A program made the position numbers and the translations under genes. Shown piece after piece: positions 47,821 through 59,745 of a stretch of DNA of 64,000 nucleotides (the stretch's first letter is position 1; every line of letters begins with the position of its first letter). The notes under the pieces are model-generated. The model was not told the DNA's origin. It was given only the letters and a program-made list of their open reading frames with translations, and made no database searches. Origin of the DNA: Spodoptera frugiperda (Eukaryota; Arthropoda; Insecta; Lepidoptera; Noctuidae). The stretch is taken from contig NC_064237.1 of assembly GCF_023101765.2 (NCBI RefSeq), positions 8,279,649 to 8,343,648 on the forward strand, in the 5' to 3' direction.

Positions 47821-48050
47821 TTTTTATATGTTTGTTTGTTTACACATGTAATCGATAAACTCCGAAACTACTGAATCGATTTCAAACATTCACCATTAGA
47901 AAGCTACATCATCCCTGAGTAACACAGGCTATATTTAATTCCAGTTGTAACAAGATTTCAGCCTGTGGAAGAAAAAGCCCTGTCGAGATCATTAAAAAAC
48001 GCTATATATAACCGAATTACACGTGGGCGAAGCCGCGGGCGGAAAGCTAG
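47821..48050 (+). repeat. Dispersed non-coding element ending CTAGT, copy d
   Basis: gtttgtttgtttac, cgaaactactgaatcgattt, atcatccctgagtaacacag and gggcgaagccgcgggcgg precede a final gctagt. Same family type as 27.4-35.1 kb, with a longer body. Confidence 0.6.
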
Positions 48051-48178
48051 TTATATTATAATCTACGTAGCACCCTTTGCAGTTGTCAGTCAGGGATGGC
48101 AGATATATAAATAAATATTAGTTTATTACTTACATATCCTTTCTTCATATCATATAAAACGAATATAACTAACATACC

Positions 48179-48553
48179 TCAGCCCCATTTAAGGAAAAAC
48201 CGATACAAAGATACATCTGTCATTCGATACACAAAAAGGCATATATTACGACGTGGATATACTTCATTCGTGTCTAGGAAACTCAATTGATGGAAGCACT
48301 TCAATAAAATGAGACACAATACTTTGAAGCGGAAAGTTTTGCTGCGATACCAATGTTTCGGTTTCGATGAGAAGGAAACTAAAGAAGAAACGTTGCCTAT
48401 AATATTATTATTTACTTGGTAATGGACTCCTAAGCCTGAGGTATCAACCTCGAGTTCCATACTAAGTAATGGATCAATGTTAACATTACTGTGACTTTTG
48501 TATTTAGATTGGACAAATGATAAAAAATAACTAATTATTCCAATGATTAACAA
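48179..48553 (-). other. 124-codon open frame, unrecognised
   Basis: The frame opens with a hydrophobic stretch, but its first codon is TTG and there is no ATG until well inside (LLSMELEVD). There is a weak donor-like CAA|GTAAAT. No domain is recognised; most likely chance. Confidence 0.12.
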
Positions 48554-48623
48554 TAAATCAGTATTACATCGTATAAAATGTACCTCTGTGTACCTTTTCG
48601 GGGATTAAAAGGTGTAAGTCATC

Positions 48624-48709
48624 AGCCAGACTGACGGCCAATTTAATTTGACGTTTCAAAAGTAACTAATTAAGGATTAATTGAAATAAATGCCTTTGAC
48701 TTTGACTTT
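48624..48709 (+). repeat. LINE tail with TTTGAC end, copy 2
   Basis: cagactgacggccaatttaa, tgacgtttcaaaagtaac and atgcctttgactttgactt. Confidence 0.6.
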
Positions 48710-48754
48710 ATGTTTTAGTAATAATCACACCTACATAATACATATTTTACAAGA

Positions 48755-49030
48755 GTCGGAGAGCCATGCTTCGGCACGAATGGGCCGGCTCGACCTTAGT
48801 GATATCATGGCCTCACAAAAAACCGACGTGAAAAAACGCTTGCGTTGTGTTTCACTGTATAAGTGAAGTTACCGGAGCCCCAATTACCCCCCTTCCCAAT
48901 CCCTGATTCCCCAACAACCCTTGCAACGCACTTGTAACGCCCTTGGTGTTTCGGGTGTTCATTGGCGACGGCGTTTGCTTACCATCAGGCGATCCGTCAG
49001 TTCGTTGACTGGTTTATACCGTAAAAAAAT
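48755..49030 (+). repeat. Dispersed repeat, family T4, copy 2
   Basis: gagccatgcttcggcacgaa, ggcctcacaaaaaaccgacg, gttaccggagccccaattac, gcaacgcacttgtaacgcc and cttaccatcaggcgatcc are followed by an A-run. It is the sense-strand counterpart of 39352-39644. Confidence 0.8.
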
Positions 49031-50809
49031 ATTATAATGGAACTTATAAGAGCAAACATCAGCTACTACTTTACCTCAGCCAATGTCTTCGAAAAATAAC
49101 AGGAGTGAAGTTTATCTACGAAGAATGTTGCTAGAGTTAATTTTGTTGAATGCGGTATCGTTTCGCCGGCCGTGTACTAATTACTTGCTGATGCAAACCC
49201 ATCCTTATGTGTCCCCCTTTAACGGTAAATAGGCTTCGATCTATTGTTACCCGAATACGCAGTGCGTACTCTCATTAACCCGTAGATTTGTACCGACTTT
49301 GTCTTTTCTGTTCAACACTTCATTTTAGGTACATATGAACCTGTGTGACACTCGTTTATTAGTAGAGCGAGTGGCTTTAAAAGGGTTTAAAATTTGTTTA
49401 GATGCTGAGATTAAAAATTTCTCTATAATAAGAAGTAAAAAGAACAACATTTTGCAGTTTTGTCCAGGTAATATTGTAGTAAAAGATTCGCTAATTAAAC
49501 TCATAATGCTGACACATTATGGTGCAGCCCACTGGGCCATAGACTGAGCCGCAGCCCATATTTATTACGGTTGATTTAACTTGTCACTAGTTGTTACCCT
49601 AGGACAACAACAGTATCCGCTACTTATAAATATTTAGTATATCATGAGGTACATAGTTGTAGGATTAAGTATAATCAGTGGTAAAAAATAATGTAACATT
49701 TTAATTTAAAACCAATGGTCTCTACATAAAGTTACTATTCCTATGAAGTCGTATACCTATAGGTACATATGTAATATGTAACTTGTGCTCGTGTTGGCCC
49801 ACTACAAATCAGTCAACACTCCGATTAGTGTGTGCGGCGTGATGCTATTGTCATGTTGATACATTACGTGACACATACAATTTGACAATTACCCGGTAAG
49901 CTATCTCAATAGTCGATAGTTACGATAGTAGTGATAGCTGTAGCGATTCGATGGCGAGAATTTTGTGTGTGTAGGTGAATAGACGATTATCATTTTGTGC
50001 ATAATTTTAACATGCGTGTTTCTGATTGGCATAGAAACGTCTGTTACAAACACATTTTTCACTGGTTCTGGAATATATCTCTTGTAAGAGAGAGGAACCT
50101 AGCCTACGTAGTAGGCTGCACGACGTCACCGCTTTAGCGCACGCTGCTCATGATGACGAGTCCCTCTGAGATTCAAAACTAGTCCAGCTTTTCTCTATTA
50201 ATTTACGAGGGTATACCGTAAAAAAACAAACCTTTTACCAAAAAAAGCGACCACAATTTCAGACTCTCTACTATTTACTTATCAAGTTTCGAACACCCCA
50301 AAAATACTTTACTCCAATCCGGGAATTAAATTAAGAATCTTTATCTACACAATCTTACTTACTATTCAATTCACTTATCACGCCCATCAAAATCACATTA
50401 AATTGTGCACAATCATTATGTAAACTCAATGAGTCATCCACAAACTTACTGGACATGGAACATGAAATCCCCCAAGTACATATTATGACGTAACCGTCCC
50501 TTGGTAAGGAAAGGGGTGGTAAATGTAATGTATTGTGTATGATATAATAATATATGTTATATTGTCTTACGGGTATCGTTGGGGCAGGGGGTTAATGTGC
50601 TGTCAGTACTTTACGTCGCAAATTTTGGTTTGTTTTGGGTATAAATTAGTATATTTATGGTTTGTAATGATAGAGGTGTTTGTATTTATCCATCATCAAT
50701 AATTTTTCATGTTAGAATAGGAGTGAAAAGACATTTGATTCACAGAATACGAGATGTTTTATGTTCTCATGACTTGAATTTTATTACAATGGTCTCGATA
50801 TCAACTATC
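49031..50809. other. AT-rich stretch, no gene supported
   Basis: A frame at 49335-49547 lies between ag/gt-like sites (cattttag before, tttgtccag|gtaata within), but it is too weak to call an exon. At 50.10-50.20 kb a GC-richer patch (gacgtcaccgctttagcgca) may be an old repeat. Confidence 0.3.
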
Positions 50810-50947
50810 TTTTTAAGGGGAGAAAATCATCCAATTACAAGCGAGAGTTAGTGTCAGACTCTTACTGATTAAAAACCACCCCGTTCCTACTACTGAATTT
50901 CAAGCCGAAGGCCCGGTAAACCTGCTTGGTAGTCCGTAGCTTCGGAT
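50810..50947 (-). repeat. R1-tail short repeat, copy 16
   Basis: Complete to the head (agcttcggatc), with a short deletion where the CCCGCCTTGGGCGAGG block should be. Confidence 0.8.
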
Positions 50948-51404
50948 CAACTATCTCATACTGGATCAACATCAATAGCTGTTATGAAGTCATGTTGTGA
51001 TCAAAGTAAAAAATAACTCTAAATTTTCACACATTTGAAAGGCGAGACTTAAAATAAACGTCATGAATATTTAACTTTAGATAGGCTATAATTAGTTTCT
51101 CAACAGAGATACTAAGAGAAATAATTAAATTAAAAAGTTTTGATTTTATAAAGATCTAAATTTTGCCTTAGTATTGTACCTTTGAGTAAAAATTAATGTG
51201 ATGAAAATCTTAAATTAATTCGTTTCTCGTGTACAGCCAAAATTTCTTAGACAGATGATATTATCACGAGAAAAATAAAAGATTTTTTGGATTACGGGTA
51301 CTTATATAGGAACAGGAAAAGCATTAATGTATTGTTTTGATTTTAACCCGGGGATTTACAATGGTTCTTTTTATTTTTATATATTTTTAAACCGTTGCCT
51401 TATT
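50948..51404. other. AT-rich stretch, no gene seen
   Basis: No repeat or exon recognised. Confidence 0.4.
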
Positions 51405-51600
51405 TTTGGTGTCTTCCCCTTCTTTCCATTTGTGTCACGGGTGCGTTTACAAACATTCAAGTTTACATACACAATACATCCATACTCAAAACAATAATTT
51501 TTGAATCACATAAAGAGTTGCTTCGTATGGGAATCGAACCCCTACGCATTGTGGTAGCCGGTTGCCCAGCTACTGCATCAACCGTGCAGTCATTAAGTTT
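51405..51600 (-). repeat. tRNA-headed SINE, family T5, full head
   Basis: On the minus strand, actgcacggttgatgcagta begins the head. A B box, GGTTCGATTCC, lies at 51530-51540, and gcaactctttatgtgattc begins the body. The family also occurs at 40117 and 20103. Confidence 0.75.
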
Positions 51601-52370
51601 ATATACCCATGAAAGACCAGTATTGGACTGTGGCCATCTTCTATATAAAAAGGTATCCCATAATTTCCACACTTAGAATATATAAAAATACACTACAAAT
51701 AAAATAAACAGATATTGGATAATAATAGAAAACTTAAAGGCTTTGTAAAGGTCTACAACAAAACGTTGATAGTTATTAGAATCATATTTTGAATTATTCA
51801 TGTAGATACGAACAAAATTAAACACAAGAGCGATTTCGTTTATTTTATCTCAGTTATAAAGTACACAGGCTTCGTGTTACGCTTTTCCAATGCTAATTGT
51901 AATTAATATTTTATTATTTGAAACCATTTAAACGCTGTTCATTCTAACGAGTGGCTATAGATACGGTATGTCGTTTCTCCAACGAAATAAAGTTCACAAT
52001 GCGATAAACCAGCGAGGCAGGTGAGAGCAAATCATTTAAGTAATCCAATATAACGCGAGGATAAAATTACTTAACATGTTACCGAGCTAATTAACTGGAA
52101 ACGTGGTCTGAGCTTTATTAAACTTTACTGTGTCAAAATAAACTTCAGTTAACGTACACGTACCGTGAACCCAAGATTAGACATCGCGACTACAATATAA
52201 AACATGTTTCTTTTTATCAAAACCCTACAGCTGTGCATAAAAAAGGCTTTTCTACAAAAGATATACGATCACAGCGACACCGCACGACTACGGCAAAAAA
52301 CATAATCCTTAAAACAAAGAGCTCTCTAGAACTACTCATTCTTCACATTTCATTTGATATCAATCACGGC
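51601..52370. other. AT-rich stretch, no gene seen
   Basis: No repeat or exon recognised. It leads into the GC-rich island at 52.4 kb. Confidence 0.4.
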
Positions 52371-52374
52371 TTAC

Positions 52375-52580
52375 AAAGTCTCGGTGGCGCTCGGCAATGG
52401 TCGGCCAAGTTCGGAACTTGAGTTCGTAGCGGCTATACTCCAGTTTATCTACTCTGCTACGGGGATCGCACGTGCCGGCGTAGAGCGTGGCGTAGCAGCG
52501 TAGCGGGAGGTTCGAGCGTACTACGAGAATCGTGGTTGCGTAGTGAAGTGACTTTAACTTTTGTGGTGAACGCTTCAAGT
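52375..52580. promoter_or_regulatory. CpG-rich island, possible promoter or 5' non-coding exon
   Basis: A sharp rise in CpG and GC over about 200 bp in otherwise AT-rich DNA (ctcggtggcgctcggcaatg, gtgccggcgtagagcgtggc). No ATG-led frame of note follows, and it matches no repeat elsewhere in the window. A host transcription start is the most interesting explanation; an unrecognised repeat is the alternative. Confidence 0.25.
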
Positions 52581-54601
52581 GAAAATTACGAGTATGTACG
52601 TGATATTGTGAGTTAATTGAAGGATTAACACTGAGTTGTTTTAGTTCACATCTGTGATTGTTACATGGTTAGTATCTGTTTGTCGTTACTTTTAAGCGTT
52701 TACGGTCATTAATTTAAATGAACGTTCGGTTCCTGATTTTTACGTTTTCTAGTTTGTTTTATGGTGTAACTCTAAATTGGTGTTTGGAATTTTATTGAGA
52801 AACGGTGTTTATTTCCTCTAAATTAATTTTCTTCAATTACTATTTTGCAATGACTTAGTTTTGAAAATAAATGGTGATATTAGTTTTTTTTTGTTTTACT
52901 CTTTTTTATCATAAAAAGTGACTGTCAAGACTAATCATATGAATCTTTTAAAATCTATTGAAGGAACGAATTTCAAAAGTCCTATAAAATATTTTAATTC
53001 TGAACATATTACGATTTTCTTGAGCCTATATACAATATCATCAAAGTATGATATTACCATTATTATATCGGTCCCTTTTATATGAAACATGAAAGGATTT
53101 TTACATAACATTTATTTTGCTTCAAAGAAAGGTTGGTTTTGTGGATAAAAATTAATAAATATGTACTACCTATATGCTTTGAAAGATACACCCTGTATGT
53201 ATGGGAATATTTTAATTAATGATTACGGTAATCAATTTTGAAACTTTAACATCATTAATTATATTACTTTAGAAGTAAAAGGCTTGAGTGTTTAGCAATA
53301 GGTTTTCTTAACTTGTTTTATTTCATGAAAAAAATATATCTCAACCCAGAAATGGACATACAATTGAATACATATACCTACATTCTGCCTATTCATTTAG
53401 GAATAAAAATAGTTTGTATCTTTTTCTTTCTCTTAACATTGAAACAAATACGACGTCATACTTTTGTACTCGTAGTTATACGAATGAACACTTTATTTAA
53501 CAAATCATTTATGTAAGTATATTAAGTGTTAGCAATTTTTGATGTTATCATAGAGATGTACAAGTACAAGTTACTAAGTGACTAGATGAACAACACAATT
53601 TTATTTAGTTATTTAGTATCTAGAGCATCTTGTAATTACTACATGTTCCCGATTTATACGCCGTAACACATTATTAACGCAACTTTGTAACAAAAAGTAT
53701 TTCTTATTTGAACTTCCTCAGTTTTAATGAGAAAACGAACCATAGTAATACCTTATACACGTGCCCGTATAATTAATTTATAATAAGGCATACTTATTTA
53801 CTTAGGTATACATTAACAGTATGTAATATGGCACTACTCGATTATGGGCCTTCTTTACTTAAGAACATTTGTCATAATCTCCACATTTGATAGATGTGTT
53901 AGAGATTACAGTTCAGAAAGTTCATGTTTTTTAGAGATTGCTGAATGCAGGATCTGTGTGTAATGATACCCGCGTGAAGAGTAGGTATGGTGATAAAATA
54001 TGTTCTACTCGTACGCTATACCATCAAGACACGACGACAAGACAAACAAACAAACCTAGAATCAAATATTTAACATGTACTTTTTACTTTACACGTTACA
54101 AATTTTCAGTCTCTTCTCTGGATCTATTGTTCGTCGCCTTCGAAGCCTCTTTTATCTTATTTTCCCCTTGAGATAAGTAATTTGTTCGTGACGTCACTGT
54201 TTGTTAACTTCACCGAGACATTTGACAACGTACTTTATTTCTTTCCTTCGACATTTGTGGGCCAGAGTTCAAGTTTGAACGAAAACGTTCGTTCATCTCG
54301 TTTTTAATCACGTATGGAAATGACAGCAATTTATAATTCCTGTTCCTTTTTTCCCCCTTTTTCGCCTTGTGGTTTTGTCGTATCTGAATGATTAGTCGCG
54401 AAAATGCGTTGTGTGTGGTGATGTTTAATGAAAACCTAATTTAGGAGTTAATTACAGAGAAGGCGAAGTTGATATTATTCATATTTAGGTCAAAGCTCTT
54501 TCATGTACTGAGCTCAAACTGTAAAGCTTTGCTTATTCAGTGATTATAATTATCATAATGAACATTATGAACATTATGATTAGGTACTAGGCTTACACTA
54601 T
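52581..54601. other. AT-rich stretch, no gene seen
   Basis: Chance frames up to 77 codons. Near 54550 a small tandem, attatgaacattatga, occurs. Confidence 0.4.
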
Positions 54602-54706
54602 GGACTGAAAAGCAGGAGTAGGAACAGGGTGGTTTTTAGTTAATAAAAGACAGACGCTCCCTTTCGCCTCGCCCAAGGCGGGTGAAATCATCGGATGATT
54701 TTCCAG
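54602..54706 (+). repeat. R1-tail short repeat, copy 17
   Basis: Begins at ctgaaaagcaggagtaggaa and ends tcggatgattttcca without an A-run. T3 repeat sequence follows at once. Confidence 0.8.
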
Positions 54707-54713
54707 CTCAGAA

Positions 54714-54835
54714 CACCACATCACACACATCACATCATCTATAAGCGGCCACTACTGACCCAAGACCTCTTCTTACAAGGTTTCAGCATTAATCACCAGG
54801 CTTGCTCAATGTGGGTTGGCTTACAATGCCATCTT
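54714..54835 (+). repeat. Dispersed repeat T3, left part
   Basis: catcatctataagcggccac, caagacctcttcttac and attaatcaccaggcttgctc followed by gggttggc match 14812-14998. Confidence 0.6.
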
Positions 54836-54842
54836 TTCTTTC

Positions 54843-54912
54843 TTTTTTTTTTTATGTTTATTGGGGCGACGTTTGGCCGCTATCTCGCCTGATGGTAAGT
54901 GATGTTATAAGC
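54843..54912 (-). repeat. 5'-truncated tail of the 59-62 kb LINE family
   Basis: A T-run is followed by ggggcgacgtttggccgct and tctcgcctgatggtaagtga, which match in reverse the 3' UTR at 62632-62676. Only about 60 bp of LINE was inserted. Confidence 0.7.
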
Positions 54913-54919
54913 CATCAGC

Positions 54920-55076
54920 TTGTAACTATCACACTTCTCGGCAAAAGTTTCTTTTCACGCGGAGAAGAAAATTCAATAATCATGTATCCATCATGTATCA
55001 CCATCCAATTGCTTAAAATGGGTTGGCGATATCAAAACTATAAATCGTTAAAAATTATAATTCTAGTTTTCGAATA
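54920..55076 (+). repeat. Dispersed repeat T3, second part
   Basis: cttttcacgcggagaag, a mutated atcaccatccaattgct, and gggttggcgatatcaaaact followed by ataaatcgtt correspond to the 3' half of T3. Either the LINE tail split one T3 copy or two copies lie side by side. Confidence 0.45.
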
Positions 55077-55493
55077 AACCATGTCCGTAATATAAATTAC
55101 TAACGATATTAAATGCAATAAGTAAATACAATATAAACGTTTTCCCAACTAATCGAATGAAGCACGATCGAATCGCCTTTACGCTGCACGTGCACGTTGC
55201 ATAAAATGGAAATAATTTCAATTTGGATTATACCTATTAGCTGAGGATCGAATCGGAACTGCAATAAGACTAATTACGACCGATGACTGTTCAAATAATT
55301 AGCACTGGAATTCAGTTTCAGTTCTGCTTTAAATCTTTTACTCGTTATACTTAAACTGTTTATTATTAGGGTTTTTTACGTGATTGGTAACCAGTCGATT
55401 ACCAATTGGACATTTGGGTTATTTTTGATTTCTCAAAAATGATTCATATAGTCGTTTATTCGCATCATGTATGAAAATTAAAAATAAATTTAG
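55077..55493. other. AT-rich stretch, no gene seen
   Basis: No repeat or exon recognised. Confidence 0.4.
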
Positions 55494-55728
55494 GCCGTCA
55501 GTTAGGTAATGAAAAAATATTAGGCACATATTTTTTGTTTTGTCATACAAGATGAAGATAAAACGAATTATAGTTTAGGACTGAGAGCAAATACGTCATT
55601 TCTACGTATAAAACGTATCTAGAAGTGACATTACGCTATATTTCCAATCAATATATCTCCGAAAATATTTGTATCCATATGAAAAAAAAAACACGTGTCT
55701 AACGTTTTAAAATAATCTCTAAGACGGC
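55494..55728. mobile_element. MITE family M3, copy 2
   Basis: Ends gccgtcagttagg and (reverse complement) gccgtcttagag, with inner aatattaggcac and gtgtctaacg words in inverted order. The interior gagagcaaatacgtcattt matches copy 1 at 30993. No coding frame. Confidence 0.65.
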
Positions 55729-56627
55729 TATTAATAATTAATATCAGTCACCTATCATTTGTATCTAGTGCATGGCAATACTGGTACATGGCACATCCTG
55801 GTATTATGGGACTCATAACATACACGCATCGTAAGCACTACACAAAGCAGACAGAGGTACTCGAAATATTCCACATTACATAATTGTTATGCATACTAAT
55901 AGTTACACATAACCTACGCCTAGAAATAATCCTCAAATGAATAAGTAACTAAAATACTCTCTCAGAACATAAAAGTCTCCAGTAACATCGAACAAAAAAA
56001 AAGCATTTTAGCTTCCTAACACGACCAGAACATTGCTTTAACTCCAATCGTACGAGAAACTACTTACAATGTAATCAGAGATAATTAACTAGCCTCACTG
56101 CGTTCTACATAAATCTTTTCTCTTTTCCTTTATCTTAATTGTCTTACGTATGCGTTTTCGGAAAAGATAAAAGATATAATGAATCCGCAAAGAAGCCAAA
56201 AGGCGGATTTTGATATAGCAAATTGAAGCCTTTGTTTAGTTGATAATGAGCACATATTTGCGTGGCGTTGGGAGCGAATAAAGCTGTTAAATTGTATATC
56301 ATTAGCCACTTGATTAAGTGGTAATTTTGTTCTTGTGATATAAATTACAAAGGTCTGGGTGTGATGTAAATGTGAGAATGTTAAGTAACCGCTATATGGA
56401 AAAGGACAAAATTGAGTAAAACCGGTACCTAAGTGGATTAAAAGAATTTGATATAAGTGAGATAATGCTTGTGTTAAGGGTGTTAAGGGAAACAAAATGG
56501 TTAAGACTCAATGCTATGTTCGACGTACTAAGAAAAGCCTATTAGAAATGATATCTGATATGGATGAAATCCACACCCTGATCAAACAACTAACCTAACC
56601 TTGAGTCACCCTTATGCGTATGCATTG
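55729..56627. other. AT-rich stretch, no gene supported
   Basis: A 121-codon minus-strand frame at 56130-56495 is low-complexity in places and without support. Confidence 0.35.
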
Positions 56628-56771
56628 TTACCGGGGCTCTGGCTTGAATAGCTGGAGTAGGAATGGGGTGATTTTAGTCAGTAAGAGTCTGACACTCCTT
56701 CTCTTCCCGCTTCACTTTTCCCGCCTCGCACAAGGCAGAAAAAGTCATTGAATGATATTACCCCTCAAAAT
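56628..56771 (+). repeat. R1-tail short repeat, copy 18
   Basis: Begins at ttaccggggctctggcttg, has a small insertion (cttcccgcttcacttttc) and ends in cccctcaaaata. Confidence 0.8.
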
Positions 56772-58018
56772 AAACCGTATTTGAACTTTTTATCTTATGA
56801 AAATATAAATCCTGCCACATGTTTATTTACATAATTAACATAAGGTAATTATAATTTTATCTACAGAATTTATCTACAGTTTTTTTTTTTATTGTATGTA
56901 TTCCGATATAATAATTTGTAAGAAAAATTATTGGTAGGTACTTTAGTAGAAGGAATATTAAACATATTTATTCCAATATAATGTAAATTTTAGTCTCATT
57001 TATTCCTTACAAGTTACCTATAAACACAATTTAGTTAGGACTTCAAAGAAACTGCCACTCGATATCAGTATTTCCAATTTACTGCTAAATAATGATTAAT
57101 TTTAGATTACAAAAGTTCAGTCTCATCGGGATTTTCCCGTTAAATTATATCCCTTTTACGTGGGACATAATTATTTGGAAATCCTGGCGTTAGTAAACTC
57201 ACCTGACCTTTTAGAAAACCCTACACGTTTTGGGTCATATTTTAAAAACATTAACTTACAAAGGGAAATAAAAAGGTAGGAGGATGATCTACTGAAGAGG
57301 GACAGCTTTAGATCGACGTAGCCGAAAGGTCTAATCTGATAAGTAACAGATAAGTTGGAGGTATAATAAAAGGTAGTTAAATGAAATTAATAATGAATAT
57401 CGGTTGTGTAGTTTATAGGTGAATTTTTAGAGACACGTACTGCGCGTTAATCTTATGACGGAAAGCACGACTGAAAAGGGTTTATGGATCAGACAGAGCA
57501 TTATTTGTCCACAAATTCATACGCTTACATGAGACTCATAATACAGCTGGTGAAAATTATTGTTGCATTTTGCATACTCTCTTTAAGTCTTTCAAAATAT
57601 ATAGTACAAATAGTTACACGTTTTGTTATGTTTAAAAACTTATAATATTACAACTAAGGCTTGAAAAATAAAGACAATTTTTTCTATCTTACAAAGATAC
57701 GGGATTCTGTTTAAAAAAGTAAGGTGGCGTCGGTGGCTAGGTTATTAGGTCGGCCGCAGCTACGGTACGACTACAACTCATTTCCTCGTCGGCTCGCAAC
57801 ATCGTTGGTGATAAGCAACTAGTTCTCTGCCAGAGAGGTGGGTAGGTACCTGATGTCCCGTTTTACCTAGACAAAGCAGATATATACCAAAAAGCCTTCA
57901 ACAAATAGCTCTAAACTCTATTTGGATAATGAAAAATAAATGCACCTACTACATCTTTACTCTACCCACCAATATTGATTGGAAACATGTAGCACTGAAA
58001 TTGTAAACATGTATTTTT
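56772..58018. other. AT-rich stretch, no gene seen
   Basis: A slightly GC-richer patch at 57720-57850 is unassigned. Confidence 0.35.
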
Positions 58019-58185
58019 TTAAAAAGAGTAACGAGTAGAGTTTCTTGCTCGTTCTTCTCCATTCGAAGTTACACATTGGAACGAGCACCTAGTTTCACAG
58101 ACAGTCAGACTGAAGACAGTCTTTTCTTTATTTGTTGACATTTCAAAACGACCTATTGGAATAAATAATTTGACTTTGACTTTGG
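58019..58185 (+). repeat. LINE tail with TTTGAC end, copy 3
   Basis: aacgagtagagtttcttgct, acgagcacctagtttcacag, acgacctattggaataaata and tttgactttgactttg. A full-looking tail. Confidence 0.7.
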
Positions 58186-58588
58186 GTAAGTATAGAATAT
58201 TTTTTCTTGTGAAAAGTAAGGTAAAAAAACCAAGATGTCACCTTATAGCTAATTACCTGTTTAATACCTCTAGTGCCTAATCATGTTGGAGATAGAGATT
58301 ATAACATAGAAAGAAGAATATGAGTACAGTCGCTGTTCTAATAGTACCATCAGAATAGATTTCTAAAACCAGCTAACCATTCTGTTGGCTAGGATGTGTA
58401 GCAATTGAGCAACATGTGCGTGAAATGGCCAGCTCCATAGTTTGTTCTCTACACACGCCATTTCAGTTTGACCTTTTTGGACTACGTTCTATGCACCACT
58501 GAACGCACTATTTTTATATTTTTCGCATCGAGAACGATACGTGTACAACTGGAATCATGTCTTTTTGTTTTAGTCTCTCTGTATCATT

Positions 58589-58687
58589 TTACGAGCGCCC
58601 AGCTTCACTGACAGACAGACTGACGGACAATTCAATATGACGTTTCTAAAGTGCCTTTGAAATAAATGCTTTGACTTTCACTTTGAC
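58589..58687 (+). repeat. LINE tail with TTTGAC end, copy 4
   Basis: acgagcgcccagcttcactg, gacagacagactgacggaca and atgctttgactttcactttg. Confidence 0.65.
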
Positions 58688-58689
58688 AG

Positions 58690-58832
58690 TATTTTTGAAA
58701 ATTTCTGAGTAGTAGCAGGGAGTCTGGAATTGTACTCAGTGTATGGCAATAGGCTTATCCACGAAAAGTGGGTGTACAGTGTGCATTACGTGCCGTAATA
58801 TACAGTATACACCTCTGCCTACCCTGCGTAAA
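58690..58832 (+). repeat. SINE T1 body fragment
   Basis: gggagtctggaattgtactc, aaaagtgggtgtacagtgtg and ctctgcctaccctgcg match the T1 body at 44.24-44.35 kb. The tRNA head is missing. Confidence 0.55.
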
Positions 58833-59745
58833 GTTGTTGTTGTGTGTTGTATCATATAATAGGGCTGTCAATTCTATTAGGAAAAAAGCCCTAATACAAA
58901 ATTTAGATTAAAAATAACTCAATTTACGTATTCCTGGGTCTTGAGGACGATGACTCTGTATTGACTGATAAGTATTAATATCATTGATATGTAGTTATTT
59001 GAATATGACTGTGTTCCGTGGAAGTTATATATTTCCATTCGATCAAAGCATTTTGTTTGATGTCTATTAATTTTCCAAGACTTTTTTGAAGGCTGAAGAA
59101 TTTTTGGAGGCTGAGTCACCCTCGTCCGTAGGAGAGCACCCAAAAAAAACCGAAACCCTACACGTGGCCTCTGGGTGGTGCTAATCAGGTGACACTCTGG
59201 TGGTAGGCTTCGGCCGACGGCATTATAACCACCCACCGAGCAAAACCGTGTCGCCAAGCGGCCTAGCCGTGTTCCGCCACGATGCTCGGTGAAGCCGTAT
59301 GAGAGGATGGGTCGAGATGTTTGCTCCACTATGAGTAGACCGATCTGGCGCGCGCTGGTGTAGCTTCATCGGGTGGCCAGTCGCGGAGGGTAGCGGGATC
59401 CGAGGCACGGTGCACCGCTGGCCGACCGCAGATAGTTGGGGGCCCAATTAGCGTGCTAGCCACACGTGAAAGGCTGCCCCGCCATCTAGCGAAAAATCCC
59501 ATGGATACGCCATCGTGCCGGTTGGCGACCGGACGAGAGGGCCCGATGGATATTCATGGGGGGGCTCGGGCGTCCCCGCAGTCTCCAGGCTGGCCTCCCA
59601 ATGATGTGGCTAACTGCGGCGCGCGTCTGGGGTCGCCTGTGTGGAGGAACATTTCACTGCCACCCTCTCAGCAACCTCATACTCATAAAATGAAAACAAG
59701 AGCAAAGAAAAGGGTTCAACAGCGGCTGCACTCCTCTCCCTCAAA

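Noticed and set aside
48179..48553. Secreted protein with an N-terminal signal peptide
   Set aside because: The hydrophobic start follows a TTG, not an ATG, and nothing upstream provides a start or splice acceptor.
49335..49547. Exon between 'cattttag' and 'ccag|gtaata'
   Set aside because: The splice-like signals are weak, and the peptide has no recognisable domain or compositional support.
58919..59447. Minus-strand frames of 136 and 74 codons
   Set aside because: They run across the left edge and 5' region of the LINE on the opposite strand and show no domain.
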